This document shows positions 25,721 through 39,399 of a stretch of 64,000 bases of DNA, piece after piece. The stretch lies in the NCBI RefSeq assembly GCF_040412425.1, contig NC_089795.1, positions 82,460,163-82,524,162 on the forward strand, in the 5' to 3' direction. Source of the DNA: Macrobrachium rosenbergii (taxonomy: Eukaryota; Arthropoda; Malacostraca; Decapoda; Palaemonidae). Each line of letters starts with the position of its first letter. The first letter of the stretch is position 1. The notes below the pieces were generated by a model, which worked only from the letters and a program-made list of their open reading frames with translations, was not told the DNA's origin and made no database searches. The position numbers and the translations under genes are program-made.

Positions 25721-27198
25721 CATCGATGCAGTTTTCAGGAGTGGCCACCCCCTGAGGGACACATGGCGATCTCGTCCTACATAACATGACAAGTGTTATT
25801 GGGGTAAACTGTCCTTAATTTGTCCTGCCTCCGTCTTCTTGAAGAATTCTGACCATCCGCTCTGGTTTGGCTTTACAGGTCGCATATCTTCCCTCTCGCA
25901 TATTCGTAGAGATTGCTTCCTCGCTTTCTCACAGTAGGGATTCCTCCTTGTGCTGGTTCTTTCTCTTCTCTCCCACTTTATTCCTTCGTTTGTTTCAGTC
26001 TTGGGTGTGGCAGTGAAGTGGAATAAACAGATCCGTTGATGATGTCACTTGGAGGAAAGCATTGGTAGGGGAAGGGGGTGGACGAATTCTCCCTCTCCTC
26101 CTAATAAAATATTCCAGTGTATATTAGTTTGATCTCGTGATTTCAAGCACTGAATTTTTACTATCTTGGTACAGCATAGGGCACGGTCCGGCTATTCCTG
26201 AAGGGATCTGTTGGTTGGTGTTTCTCCCCCTTATCGCCCTCCTGCATAAGACTGCAACTCCTGATTCCTGCAACTCTCGTAGGTTGCACAATTCCCTGAT
26301 ATGGTCAAGGGCTTGTCGCCATCCGCCCTTAACCTACTAAACTTCACCCACTTCTTTGCCCCACTGGCCCGGCCTGACTTTTCTATTTTGATTTTAAAGC
26401 CTTTCCAGTGCTTAGTTCAGCAGACGACTTGACTCAAAGCTTAGTACTTAGGCCAGACTTTAATTCTTTCTGCTTGAATCACCTAAAAAACAAAGAATAA
26501 GCTTGTAAATGACTAAAAACAAATGCGGGTTGTTCACTAGGGCCACCACCACGAATTGGGGACAAGGTTACTGAGTGTCGGAACGGGGTTCCACTCTCGC
26601 TGCCACACTCACTTCGAAACCTTCGTTCAGAGAAGGACTTTCAGACGGCGAGTCCTACGGCGAAGCTTGGTGGAAAGAGGCGGAGCGTTGTTGGAAGAAG
26701 TGGCGTGACGGGTCACGCCGGATTGAAGCGCACAGACAAACACACTCACCATCACTTTCGCTTGTTGTGGCCGTTCTTTAGCGAGATTCGTTCGTAGGTT
26801 TGTATGTATGTGTGACGGCACGGACGAGGCGTAACCTTCGGTGTGTGGTGAGGCAACGGGCCTCCACTCTGTGAAAGTACTCATTTGTTCTGCGTAGCTG
26901 GCACGGAGAACCCTTGTGCCTCGACACTCCAGTCAGTCAGTCGCTTTTGATTTTACGATTGCCTCTTGGGCCCCGTCCCGAACTGTGTTTGTGAAGTGCA
27001 CGCGCTCGCTTCTCTTTTCGCTCAGCGTTCGCACCTGTTATACTGCGTGACGCGACAGTGACGTGCTGTGTGACGCAGCATTTGTACTGACAGCTATCCG
27101 TGTACACGTGCGCCAACCATCAGTTAGTTGAGCACCGCACCTACTGTACGAAGACTGTGTTTTCAGTGCATCTGCCATATAGTGGCATTCATCCATTC

Positions 27199-27228
27199 AT
27201 GGTGCCATACGGAACGACGAACGAGTGA
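27199..27228 (+). CDS. Upstream ORF 1 in putative 5'UTR exon
   Basis: A nine-codon frame (MVPYGTTNE, stop TGA) has an acceptable context (TTCATGG, G at +4). If the exon is transcribed it would be translated ahead of the main frame and could damp it. A role is inferred only. Confidence 0.2.
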   Translation: MVPYGTTNE

Positions 27229-27251
27229 ACGAGTCAGCTTTGTCTGACACC

Positions 27252-27284
27252 ATGGAAATGTTAGTATTTAAGAGTGTGACCTAA
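27252..27284 (+). CDS. Upstream ORF 2 with ideal Kozak context
   Basis: CACCATGG, a perfect Kozak match, starts a ten-codon frame (MEMLVFKSVT) ending in TAA inside the same putative 5'UTR exon. Such a strong short frame would be expected to reduce initiation downstream. It could instead be the chance start of nothing functional. Confidence 0.25.
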   Translation: MEMLVFKSVT

Positions 27285-27575
27285 TACGGTTGTCAAAAGA
27301 AATATCAGTGTATTTTACTCTCCTTGTTTATTGGTGGCGGTGCTGTTTAAGTGGCTTTTGAATAACAAAAATACACGTGTACTGTTTAACTGTTGCTTCC
27401 TTATTTATTACTATTCTGTAACTTATTCGTAACTTAATAGTGAAACTGATTCTTGTGAGAATTCTCAATTTGGAACCTGAGAAAGTGACATTATATTCGT
27501 TCATAACTGGATACGTCTACCGTCTGTGGGCTTTCTTCGATTTTGAATGAGGTAAGTAAAAATTCCTGTACTGTA

Positions 27576-27579
<4 letters not shown>

Positions 27580-27629
<50 letters not shown>

Positions 27630-27763
27630 CACATTTGCCGTACCAAAGCTCATCAGTGCCAGTCGCGAGTCGCATTCTGCTGGACACCTGTTGCATACCT
27701 GAGGTCACGGAATGTCTGGCCATGCTGCTTCATGATGTAATGTTTATCCTAATACCCTTTAAG

Positions 27764-27818
<55 letters not shown>

Positions 27819-27882
27819 CTGTATATATATACAGTGTATATATATAATATATACAGTATATGTATATGTATGTATGTATGTT
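27580..27882. repeat. (CT)n and (AT)n tracts downstream of first exon
   Basis: CT at 27580-27626 begins about 30 bp after the donor of the putative first exon. AT at 27768-27811 passes into palindromic TATACTGTATA and ATACAGTATA motifs. Confidence 0.95.
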
Positions 27883-28085
27883 TAATGACTTGAATATTGT
27901 CTGTTCGTCTGTATGATAACAGCATGGAGTTGTTGCCCATGCTGCAGAACACCAAAGAACAAAGAGGAAAAGAAGCCGTGTCACTGGGTTATCTTTGCTC
28001 TGATTAGGTTTTGTAAACCGAAGCACTCAATCCTCCTCAGTTGAAGACAAGGCCGAGTGTGGGATGAATATTCTTTCGTACTGAT

Positions 28086-28086
<1 letters not shown>

Positions 28087-28148
<62 letters not shown>
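28087..28148. repeat. (CT)n microsatellite
   Basis: CT tract of about 62 bp. Confidence 0.97.
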
Positions 28149-28153
<5 letters not shown>

Positions 28154-28885
28154 AAAGTGATTTTTTTATTTCCCTGTAAATCGTGAGCGCGCGCAACTTT
28201 CGTTTTATTTTTATGTCTGAAAGTGTAGCGTTGTTAAAGTTTCCCTGTGGACCATATGTCGTATACCACCAGTAGATATATATATGTACGTATTAAACTT
28301 TGGGCTTTCTCTCTCGTCAGACCTTCTGCTGCGGCGTTGAAGAGTGAAGTCAGAGATTCACTTTTGAGTTGCCGATTATGAACAAGAAAGAACATTCGAC
28401 TCAATAACACGCCACTTTTACTACACCACTTTCCAGGAAGTAGAGTTAAAAATTGCTCAGAGATTTTCCCTTTTATTCTTGTCATCACCGTTTGGGAATT
28501 TGTGTGTGCGTGTGCTTATATATACTTTATGAGTTCTTTATATTATAAAAACAAACGTCGAGTCATTTTTTATTCCTTAATACCCGCGATTACATTACCA
28601 GCACTGTCTCTTGGTGATTTCAATGGCGGGGCTGAAAGAAGCTGGCAACAGATTTCCTCCTCTTCCCAGTACGTTTGAAAACTCCTCAACTGGCATCACC
28701 TTTGCCCTTCACCCTAATTTTTCACATGACTTCCGGCTTTTTATGTATATGTTTACCTTGCCTGCTTGATTGTGCATCCCCTTGTTTAGTTCCACACTTA
28801 AGTGTGCGCATGTAACCAATTCTTTTCTGTTCGTCGGCGAAAGTTTTCCCTTGACTTTGCTTGAGGATTCGTGGTAATGGCTGCG

Positions 28886-28888
<3 letters not shown>

Positions 28889-28948
<60 letters not shown>

Positions 28949-29109
28949 GAACTCTTGCTTTCCTAGTCCAGTGTCGTCGTCTGGTTCTTCAACTTTTGCT
29001 TTCCAAAACTCATCGCTAATGAGTTTACTTTCTTTCCTCCTCCTCCTCCTCCTCCTCCTCCTCCTCCTCCTCCTCCTCCTCCTCCTCCTCCTCCTCCTCC
29101 TCCTCCTCC
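28889..29109. repeat. (GA)n and (TCC)n tracts
   Basis: GA at 28889-28947 and TCC at 29036-29109 have purines on opposite strands. Confidence 0.96.
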
Positions 29110-29692
29110 ACGTTTTCCCGTCTTCCATTGGCCGCTGGTTAGAATTTCCTCCTTTTACTTTTTACTGTCGCTTACTCGAGAGAGCAAAATAAGAGTGAAA
29201 ATAGATTTGCATTTGCTTCGTTTTCGTCTCTTTATATTGTTACTTTGCTTCATTCAAGTCCCTTCACTTCAGTTAAATTGTCACCTCCTGCTTTGACTTG
29301 CTTGTTTATTTACTCCACCGTCCATTGGTAAGGCCTCTCCTCATGTGCAGTGTGTTGTTATCATTACTTAATTCTGCGAACCACTGTTTTCTACATTTGT
29401 GTTCAAGGTTATACTGCTCCAACGCCCGTTGTTCTATGTATTAATAATTAGAGAAGTAACAGGAGTAGCAGCAGTCATTAACACAACACTGGATTACAGT
29501 ATACGATTTGGTACTATTTCCATTGCTTCTCTTTCACTCCATTAACGCTAAACGTAGTATCCTTGGCCCTTATTCCTCTTACTACTGTACTCATCATGGC
29601 CACTCCTGATGAGTAACTTTCATTTTTCTCATATTCCAATTTTCTAGAGAGTTATGATTCATGAGTAGTTGGTTGTTGGGTGGCTTGCTTCT

Positions 29693-29826
<134 letters not shown>

Positions 29827-30308
29827 TGTGTGTGTCCGTGTGCGGTACATGCGTGTATGTATGACGAACACTTACGAAACGACTCGAGATTTCTTCTGTG
29901 CTTTACTCATGATACTTGTGGTTTTCTTTTAAAGTCATCGACTTTCGAACGATATTTTCACTTGCTCGTTTCTCTTTTGGTTGTTGTTTTTTTGTTTTTT
30001 CCTTGTTTGTTTGTTCAGGGGAGTCGTTCGTCACGGAAAGATGACCACAGCCTGTCTGTTCTGGGCCCAAAACGATTCATGAGTTTTTACTTTTGTTAGC
30101 CGTTACTGAGAACACTGCTAGTCTGTAACAGAGAAAGTTACCATCCAGCCGAAGAGCGTGTTGTAATTTTAAGTCATTTGCAAGACATCTTAAATAATGT
30201 CTCGGCTAAGAGTCTCTCAAGGCCTCGTTTGATGAAGGAGAAAGTGACCCCTTGCAGTTTTTTCTCCTCGCGTTATCTTTATGCAATATGGGCAGTATAT
30301 GGATCACC

Positions 30309-30310
<2 letters not shown>

Positions 30311-30369
<59 letters not shown>
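30311..30369. repeat. (CT)n microsatellite
   Basis: CT tract of about 58 bp. Confidence 0.97.
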
Positions 30370-30373
<4 letters not shown>

Positions 30374-30579
30374 CACAGGTAAACATAAAGTTAAGACTGA
30401 AAGTGTCAGGTGATGTTATCCTTTTTTTATGCTCATTTAGTCCTCATTCCGTCGTTATCCGGATCCCGCCATTCGAGTAAGCATCATCATTCTCTTGACT
30501 CATATTCTCCGTCAGGACCTTGGGCTCCTCATAATACAAGGAAGGTGTTCACGTGTGCATATTTATGTCAAAGTGAGGG

Positions 30580-30665
30580 AGGGTCGGTGGGGTGGGAGGG
30601 GGAGGAGTGGGATGGGGGGTTTAAACCGGTTTCGTCAGTCAGTCAGTCAGTCAGTCAGTCAGTCA
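30580..30665. repeat. G-rich tract and (GTCA)n
   Basis: Several G3-G6 runs (about 30581-30620, a possible G-quadruplex) are followed by eight GTCA units. Confidence 0.85.
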
Positions 30666-31599
30666 AGTTAGCTTTATGTAGAATATACCAGAAGAACAGT
30701 GTGGTATGACCAGCTCAGGACCGAAGTCCAGGTAGTTGCTGACAAGAAGCAGCAGCGTGTTGTTTGGGAGTCTTGAGTGGTGAAGCGAAGTGGGTCAAGT
30801 TGGTGTGTTAGATAGGTCAGGTATGCGGTCGTCCCGCACGCCTTTTTTCCTTTTCTTCTTTTTCGTCCGTGAGGGATTCTCTAGGAAGGCGGGACAGATG
30901 AGTACGTAACTTGGTCTGCATTTGCGGGAAACGAAGCAAGTTGTAGGAGGACTGTTGCGTCGATAGGTTGTGTTAGGCATAGTGTGCTTAACCCTTCACT
31001 TAATAACTGCTGTGGGGTTTGCTTTATCTTAAGGAATTTGCAACCACAATTGGTTGGGTCTCTTGAACATTGTTGGGTATCGAACGTGTACGTGTATCTT
31101 ATGCGCATTGGTACGGAGAGAGAGAGAGAGAGAAAGAGTAAAGGGGTGAGGGGGTAAGAGAGAGAAAATGTGCGTATTAGCAATGTCGAACAGCTATAAA
31201 ATGACTAGCATTAAATAACCCTCAGGGACTCGGGGATGATTAAGAAAAAAAAAAGACATTGGTCGAGTGAGAGTGAGAGTTGTGTTCCCCAACAATGAAT
31301 GGACGCCATTGGTACGCCCAGTGTGATGGTGACCCCTGACCTTTGTCTCCCCAAAAATGAGGTCAAGAACTTTTCAACGAACAGATTTAAGATCGCCGAA
31401 CGGTGCATTCCGGAAGTGCGACTTGATGAAATAAATTCTGACGGGGATTTGGGAACTTCCATTCACTGGAGTTCTTTGCTTACATTTATGTAATGAAAGT
31501 GGAATCCCGCAAAGCGTACCGTACCCTGCCATAGCTTCGCGTGGATTGGTACATGCTAGTAGATGACGGTGCGTTTAGTTTGATATTTGGTGGTCGCGT

Positions 31600-31601
<2 letters not shown>

Positions 31602-31632
<31 letters not shown>
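31602..31632. repeat. (GA)n microsatellite
   Basis: GA tract with one A interruption; a shorter one lies at 31116-31135. Confidence 0.92.
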
Positions 31633-31633
<1 letters not shown>

Positions 31634-32637
31634 GTTACTGTATAATTGTACCAGTATGAAGTTAATGTAGAACTTTTTGTACCTACTGATAACCACTATT
31701 CCTTGTTCTGTCGAATTGAAGAGAGTGGTAGGTCTTCTAAGAAGACCAATTTTACATCATCAAGTGCGGCCGCTTTCTGCTGAGACCAAGATGTACTGTA
31801 ACTCCCCAAAGCGAAAAGAACGGGTCACTAGTAAAGTTTATAAAAATGCTCTCTCGCTTAGCTGTGTGTAGCCTGTAAAATTTTGTCTCTCAAGAAGCTT
31901 TGGTCGTTATTAATTTTGGTACTCATAAATTCTTGTGACCTCTATGTAGGCTATATTGCAATGCACATAGTTACAGATGGAAAACTTAACTTCCTTTATA
32001 CAAAAAATCTTTGTATATATGAAAGGCCAAGGCAACCAGTAGCCTGTCTTGAATGGCCCATTCCACATTGACTCCAGTGCCACAATTTCAGTAAAAGGGA
32101 GACCGAATAGCATAGAACGAAGGAGAATAGTTTCATAGCTGGTACTTCGGGAGGTGAGAGCAATAATAGTGATAATGGCTGTAATCCCTCATGTGTGGAG
32201 GGAGATAGGTAGCGGAGTGTGGTAGATTGCGCAGGAAAAACCCTATCTGGATTTAGGTCACTGTCATTTCTCTGTGCCGGTTCTCCTCCACCCATGCAGT
32301 GGGGAGTAGTTGGCTTGTTTGTTTTTGCTGGCTGGTCCATGCAGATCCGTTTTGATTGTTACTTCTTTCTGGTCCTGGAATGTTTCGCGGTCATTCGTTT
32401 GTCTGCACGTCCGTCCATCTCTTCAGATAATTTTCATGTCTTTTTCATTGTTTTCAATCACATTCTACGCATCCATTTAATAAAAGACAAAATAGGAAAT
32501 GAGAGAAAGAGCTGTTTCTGTTGCAGAATGCAGCAACAAAAATGAGTCTCTCGATTGACATTAAGATGACTTCACCAACTTTGATCTAAGAGGAAGAGAA
32601 AGTGGTTAGAGCTGGTGGCTCAAGGTGAACACATCTG

Positions 32638-32662
32638 CAGGCAGCAGCAGCAGCAGCAGCAG
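32638..32662. repeat. Short (CAG)n
   Basis: About seven GCA/CAG units, not in a recognisable coding frame. Confidence 0.8.
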
Positions 32663-33440
32663 CGTTTTGCCACCACTTTCTTTTACAACTACCAAAGTTA
32701 GGAACCATGATGGGGGCGTGGGGTGCCATGTAGTAGATGAGGGGTGAAGGGGGGCGGGGGGTTTGCCGTGTGGAAGAGGCGAGGAATGATGGAGTGGTGG
32801 GCTGAAGAAAAGTATTTCTCACTGAATGAATTTTTTTTTTTTTTTGATCGTTGCAGTCTTATGAAAATGAAAGTTCCCATGTGGAAGGTTAAGAAAGTTC
32901 CCACGTGGAAGGTTTTTTGTTATTTGATAGGGTGATGTTAGTTTCCTCTTTCTATTAAAGGCTCAGGAGGCCAGTTGTTCTTAGTCTTCTTGCTAGTTCT
33001 GGATGGAGATGGCTGCGTAGTATTTTAGAACTTGACACCTTGATTAGAATTTAACTTCTTCTAAAATGAGGCTTGTGGCATTTCTGTATTTACAAATAGA
33101 AAGCAACATCAAATCGCTTTTGTTGCAAAATTACCCCCGTGAATAATAATAATGAAAATACTAGTGATGAGAAACAAAAGAAATTAATAGACACTTGGCA
33201 CTTTCCCAAAAATATCTCTGCCCTTGTGGGGGAAACTCCAAGCCTTCACCTCCTTCGTTAGATTTGCATAACCATATACATAAATAGCGTTCTATCATGA
33301 GTAGTGGAGACCTCGAGATCACTGGTTGGTTTGAAACAATATGGATGTATATGACACCTCATATAAAATAGAATAAAATGGAAGGTCTTACGAGATTATA
33401 TTTACGTATGTGCCTCCGAATACAATGACTGACCTTGTAA

Positions 33441-33487
<47 letters not shown>

Positions 33488-33578
33488 CCATGTGATAGTG
33501 AAACCATTGATAAAATGTAAGTTGAATTATATGAAGAAAACAAGTGTTAGAAAAAGTTTCATTCGATCCCAAGTAATA

Positions 33579-33658
<80 letters not shown>

Positions 33659-33672
33659 TATATATATATACA

Positions 33673-33713
<41 letters not shown>

Positions 33714-33896
33714 AATGTATGTGTGTATGTATGAAGCGAGATAGATGTGAGAAGAAGTGAAGAGTTGCAAGACGACGCGAAGGAAGGAATCGACGAGGGA
33801 ATGGGAACACGGAAGTCCTTGTAAATTTGTTTTACATTGATGCCTCTCCCACACATCCTCGCCCAATTTTATTACTGTGTACATTCATAATTGCTC

Positions 33897-33960
<64 letters not shown>
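33441..33960. repeat. GA, AT and CT microsatellite cluster
   Basis: (GA)n at 33441-33485, (AT)n at 33579-33711 interrupted by TATACAGTATAT, and (CT)n at 33899-33960. Confidence 0.96.
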
Positions 33961-33965
<5 letters not shown>

Positions 33966-34466
33966 GGATACTATCTCATATACTAAAACGAAACTTTCCT
34001 GTGGTTATCTGAAGAAATTGTTACTATTTTAGGACAAGCGGCCATTTTGAAATATTAAAGATCTTTTCCCCTTGTTAATGATTTGACAAGCTTGATATGT
34101 TCGGCTTAGCGAAGGATCTTCGTCGCCAGCTGCTGTAACTAGGATGAAAATGAGTTTGGAAACCCCCAGATATGCAGTTGGGAAGGGTACGCCGCGTCCT
34201 TTGGGACTGTGGGTATATTTCTGTATACGTTATTAATGCGTTTCAATATTCAGATGATTATGAAACATGATAGTTAATTCACCTGGAATCCATCTCCGCG
34301 TTGGTTTCCAGTCCTCGCCATTTCTGGCACCTGCAGGCGGTGTAAAAATACTACAATTCTAATGGGCACGTCACTGCTTGCGTCATCAATTTTCATGTCA
34401 CAAGGGCTGCTCTGTAACTGTAATTTCACTCGCATTTGGACTCAGGTTTTTTGCGGATTGCCATAT

Positions 34467-34469
<3 letters not shown>

Positions 34470-34506
<37 letters not shown>

Positions 34507-34663
34507 AACATCTTCCATCCTATTAGAGACTCATAGCTGGAACTGATATTGACCCTTTTGTTGGAGGGCAAATGAAGCCATCAAAGAAATATTGGCCTCT
34601 CACTATGCAGAACAATACATCAATCAAATGTCAACGTTTCACATTTTTGCGCGTGAGTAATTT

Positions 34664-34741
<78 letters not shown>
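34470..34741. repeat. (GA)n and (AT)n tracts
   Basis: GA at 34470-34500 and AT at 34667-34741. Confidence 0.95.
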
Positions 34742-34744
<3 letters not shown>

Positions 34745-35030
34745 GTAGACAGGTAGATAGATGTAGGAAAACCTGAACCTGCATATTTACGTCAACTGAT
34801 GTAACTTCTTGACCTGTCGATTGGTTGACAAGCATTGGATATTCTGCCCGTTTAAGAATACAGCCGTGATGTTGCCTCGGTGGCAGTACGATTTGTGGCG
34901 TATAAAGTCTCTTGCAAAGAAAGAGTTTGCGAACGAGAACATTCGTGTGTGAGAATGAACTAACTTGAGTCATACTTTCGCCTCGTTTTCTTTCGCTCAC
35001 TTTTTAAAAGGCTGTATCTTGGAATTAATT

Positions 35031-35031
<1 letters not shown>

Positions 35032-35086
<55 letters not shown>
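35032..35086. repeat. (CT)n microsatellite
   Basis: CT tract of about 55 bp. Confidence 0.97.
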
Positions 35087-35090
<4 letters not shown>

Positions 35091-36215
35091 GCCGCATGAG
35101 TTTCTGAACCTTTTTGTAACTGAATTTCCTTTTTAAGATAGCGAAGCGTAAATTGCTTATGACGCATATAAGTGATATATACTCTTCATTTTTCCGGATT
35201 TATACCAAGATAGGCTACGTGTTTTAAAAGTACCTAAGGTAAATGTCTTTTGTAAATTCATTAAGCAAGCGGTACATTTTTTTCCTTGTGTTGGTGTATT
35301 GCTTTGAAGTAAACAGTTACACAGTGGCCGTCATTATACCGAAGTGATTTACCAAAGATAAACGGCTTTTGAAAAATCATGCATAACGCCCATCGATGAC
35401 ACCCCGGGGTACGAGGCTGTCATTATTTCACATTCGCGCACCACAGAAGGCACTTCCCACCTGCATTTCCTTCCGCCGAGCTACTTTTCTCATTACACCA
35501 GTTATTCTTCTTAACTACTTCCACCACCCTCCTCAAGATGTAATGTCTGCCAGGCCACACCTACTGTACGAGACGATCTTCAGCTGACTTTAATTTTTTT
35601 TTTTTTTTTTTTTTGCAGTTACATTTTTTTTTATTAAGGAGTTTTTCTGGTATGTCATTCACATTCCGCATTAAAACTTGAATTAAGTTGTCGTTGTTTT
35701 GCTCTCTGTATAAAAAATATTGGAACATATTAAAAGAGTTTGTGATATTTTAAAGTCATTGGAACATAATAATCGAGTGTATTGTATTAGGAGTTATCAA
35801 TTTGGTTTCGAACAAGTCGATGATATCCAATTTATTTAAACGGTTTGTCTTATTCAAGTATTGTAATGATGCTGTAATGAATTTTTAAAACCCTCTCATA
35901 AGAATGACGTGATATTCTGACGATTGGATAATCTCTCGCTCCTGGCAGTTGTTTTCGGTTCGTACTGCTGGCACGGATTTGCAGCTGAAAAAATAAACTG
36001 TTCTGGTTATTTGTCTTTTAGACATTTTAGTGCATTTGTGCTTAAAACAGGACTTCGTCTGTCGACCAAGGCTGATTTGTGCAAAAGAGTGCAATGGCTT
36101 TTTTTTTTTTGGTCGTAAAACTAGCTGTGTCAACAAAGCTAAACAAGATTACACTGCATTCGTACCAAGAAAAACGCTGGCTGTACACTCGCGGGCTGGG
36201 TTGAGGGTTGTCTCT

Positions 36216-36217
<2 letters not shown>

Positions 36218-36269
<52 letters not shown>

Positions 36270-36385
36270 GGGTATGTTCAGCTCCCAAGGATTTCGAAAA
36301 GCTAAGTATAGAATTTTGTCAAATTTGATGTCTCCTGGTATTTATCTCTTTTTCAAAGAAAACAAAAATATGTATATAGAGATGT

Positions 36386-36469
<84 letters not shown>
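36218..36469. repeat. (ATT)n and (AT)n tracts
   Basis: ATT at 36218-36269 and AT at 36389-36468. Confidence 0.95.
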
Positions 36470-38288
36470 TAAGCCACACCTTTACTCTGCAGTTGCCAAA
36501 TTCCTGTATTCACAGGAATGAAATATTATGGAACGGGTAATGACGATGAAGTCAGTTTTAATCCTCTAGCCGCATGTGTTGTTCGGTAAGAGCCTTCTGT
36601 GAGGCCTTGTGTACACACACCTGCGTAACTTTTCTGCTGTCTTTGTTCCACCGTCATATCTCTGAATATGATTACGGCGAGTATTGATCTCTTTATGGGA
36701 TTCGGATTCACATCTCGCTTGTTCCTCATAAGGTGTCCATTTCTTTCTCATTATCTCATTAAGATCCTCGAGTTGTTTTCGAGAATCGCTCGACTAAACG
36801 ATTATTTTTTATCATGTTGCCGGTTGATTCCGCCGGTAACGCCCACAAGTCTGACAGCTGCCACAGACGGTTGGTTATTTTCATGATAGCATAAATTATA
36901 TTATTTACGTCGAATGTATTTTAGGTTACGTGTTCCATGTTGCTAACAAAGACCCACAGTGCTAAGTACTGACGTTACCGTTGATATCGTAAATCACATA
37001 ACTAATAATTACCAGAAGTGATTTATCTCAACATATCTGCAAAAATAACGTTGATATCTCGATAAAAAAACGTGATCTATAATGAAAAAGCATTTAGTGT
37101 TTTAGTGGAACGAAGAATGACGTTAAAAGTAACGTGCCATAAAGATTGGTACCGAAGTGATTAATGGTTTCGCAATGTTTCAGTGTTTAAAAGTATTTAT
37201 GTGTAGTGCAACAGTTGTATCGAGTTCATTATAATGTTTATTTTTAAATTAATACACATGTACAATATGGATGGTTCTTGCTTGCAAGTGTTCAGTGCTT
37301 GTATATTTTGTCCTCTAGGGCGAGTTTGAAACTCGGATCAGATATTTTCTGAATGAAACTTTTAGATTGCTGAATTTTGCTGCCATGCGTATTGCTTTGA
37401 ATACTGTTATTTTTGTTGTTATTTTTGACAGCAATTTGTCAAGGAGAGTGGCTTAGGAATCTCGACCTAATGTTTTTTTCTCATCATGTTTTCATCAACA
37501 CTTTCCTTATTTTACATGTAAAGAAAGTTCCTTGTGTTGATTTAAGAGTATGATAACGCATTTATTTCAGTACATCTCTCCTTATTTCTTTCTGTGTTAT
37601 TTTCGCCAAATACTTTCCTTCCCAGCGAACATTTAGCATAAGAAAGTTAGTTTCAGTACAGCCATTCACAGCCTTTACACCAGTGATTGAGAGGCATTCT
37701 GTAAGAGACCCAGTCGCCACGTAGTTGAAGGTTTTCTCAAAAGATGGCGTGTGCCGTCAGCTTCCGCGAAGAATCGTTAGTTTTCGAGTGGTGTCTTTTA
37801 TCATGAGTTGTCTGCTTAATGAGTTTTCCCTTTCTGTTTACAAGTGTGACTTTTGTCATTTACCACAGTCCATTCATTTGTTAAAGGTGTTCGTGTTTTA
37901 TGACACTGCCAATTATGTCCTGCAGTGACTGCTGGGAGAAAAATGCCAAGAAACTAAATGTAGCAGAAAAATAGATAAGTTTGCAAGTTCCAGTCAGAAA
38001 GACACAAGAGTTTAATCGTTAAAAAGAATAATAGAGGAATCTTAAAGACGAGAAGCCCTTGAAGCAATCTGTGAACTTCGAATATTAACCAGAGTTTAGT
38101 AGAGAAAAAAAATCATATCAAATTTAATGGAGTTATTTTCTCTGAAAGAATATGAGTTTCACGCAACTAGCAGCATTGGACTTTAAAGTACTCTTGTAAG
38201 AAGCCATGTCATGGAAAGTGAGAGCAAGATAACATTACAGTTCTTGCCTTGTTATGCATGTGACCAAGCTTATTGCTTTCTTTCATTT

Positions 38289-38296
38289 TATATATA

Positions 38297-38392
<96 letters not shown>
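38289..38392. repeat. (AT)n microsatellite
   Basis: AT tract with one GTAT interruption. Confidence 0.96.
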
Positions 38393-38393
<1 letters not shown>

Positions 38394-38721
38394 CCTATGT
38401 ATGTATGTGTGTGCGCACATATGTGCATACACAATGTAATGCAAAGGTAAACATGACCGAAACTTTACGGTCAAGAAAACTTTATTCTTAATCTGTTGTC
38501 CGTACATGTCTAGTTATTTGAGATCAGTGTTTAATATTGTTAACTGGACTCTCATTAATTCTCAGTAGCACATATGATTATTAATAACTTACCAGAAAGA
38601 AGACTATGCATGAATAGGTGACATACTCTCCTCTTTATTCCTTACCTTTTGATAGTAATTCATAAATTCTCTTTGAAAGCATCTTGTTTATTTACGGCGA
38701 TATTTTTAAATTATGTATAAG

Positions 38722-38731
38722 AGTATATACA

Positions 38732-38799
<68 letters not shown>

Positions 38800-38800
38800 A
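38722..38800. repeat. (AT)n(GATA)n compound microsatellite
   Basis: TACAGTATATAT leads into AT and then seven GATA units. Confidence 0.95.
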
Positions 38801-39152
38801 TAGTCCCACAATATTCAACATACTGTTACTCGCATATTCGGTTTTTTCTCGCATAAAAATATCTCGGTTACGCTGAACCTAAGTGTGTTCTTTCAAGTAC
38901 CAGAATAGAATGAACTCTAAGAATAATGAAAAAAGAAAAAAATCGGCTTCCACACGTAAGAATACCCACTTCACTCGAGGAGGAGAATATGAGAGAGAGA
39001 GAGAGAGAATTATCGAGTGAAAGTGAGTAAGAAAGACGAAAGAAGCAAGTGAGGAGAATGAGAATACAGACATGTCAGGTGTTACGCTAGGCACATGTTA
39101 CTCGGACTGTAGTGGTTGAGGTCTCACGTGCTGCAAGGGCAAACCACATGTG

Positions 39153-39153
<1 letters not shown>

Positions 39154-39188
<35 letters not shown>

Positions 39189-39250
39189 AAGTTTTAAGAT
39201 TTCACATTGCATTTTCTTTTATATTCTTTATTGTTTTAGGTGTCATATCA

Positions 39251-39293
<43 letters not shown>

Positions 39294-39356
39294 GTTTTAA
39301 GATTTCACATTGCATTGTCATTTTTACTCTTTATTGCTTTAGATGTTATATCAAAC

Positions 39357-39399
<43 letters not shown>

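Larger units (their letters stand above)
23649..26938. other. Upstream region of the putative first exon
   Basis: No exon recognised. It contains the 24-bp palindrome, the CRE/AP-1 cluster and, from about 26570, GC- and CpG-richer DNA consistent with promoter-proximal sequence. Confidence 0.45.
26939..27551 (+). other. Putative non-coding first exon (5'UTR) of an unidentified gene
   Basis: The block from about 26.57 to 27.55 kb stands out from the AT-rich background by its higher GC content and CpG frequency. It holds two overlapping arthropod initiators (TCAGTCAGTC at 26933-26942). It ends at a near-perfect donor, GAATGAG then GTAAGTAAA, with the last exon base at 27551. No long ATG-started frame exists inside, but there are two short ATG frames, so it reads as a 5'UTR exon. 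The next compatible acceptor I see on this strand in a coding context is at 43455. The gene is not identified, and the 5' end is placed only by the initiator motif. Confidence 0.45.

Noticed and set aside
26575..26781. 68-codon plus-strand frame in the GC-rich region before the putative first exon
   Set aside because: It begins at GTG, not ATG, and has no motif. It lies in promoter-like DNA.
28709..29128. 139-codon minus-strand frame with poly-R and poly-SL
   Set aside because: Translation of the (TCC)n and (GA)n microsatellites.
30019..30097. Possible terminal exon after a strong T-rich acceptor (TTTGTTTGTTCAG), ending in a stop
   Set aside because: Only about 26 codons, with no upstream partner exon or recognisable peptide.
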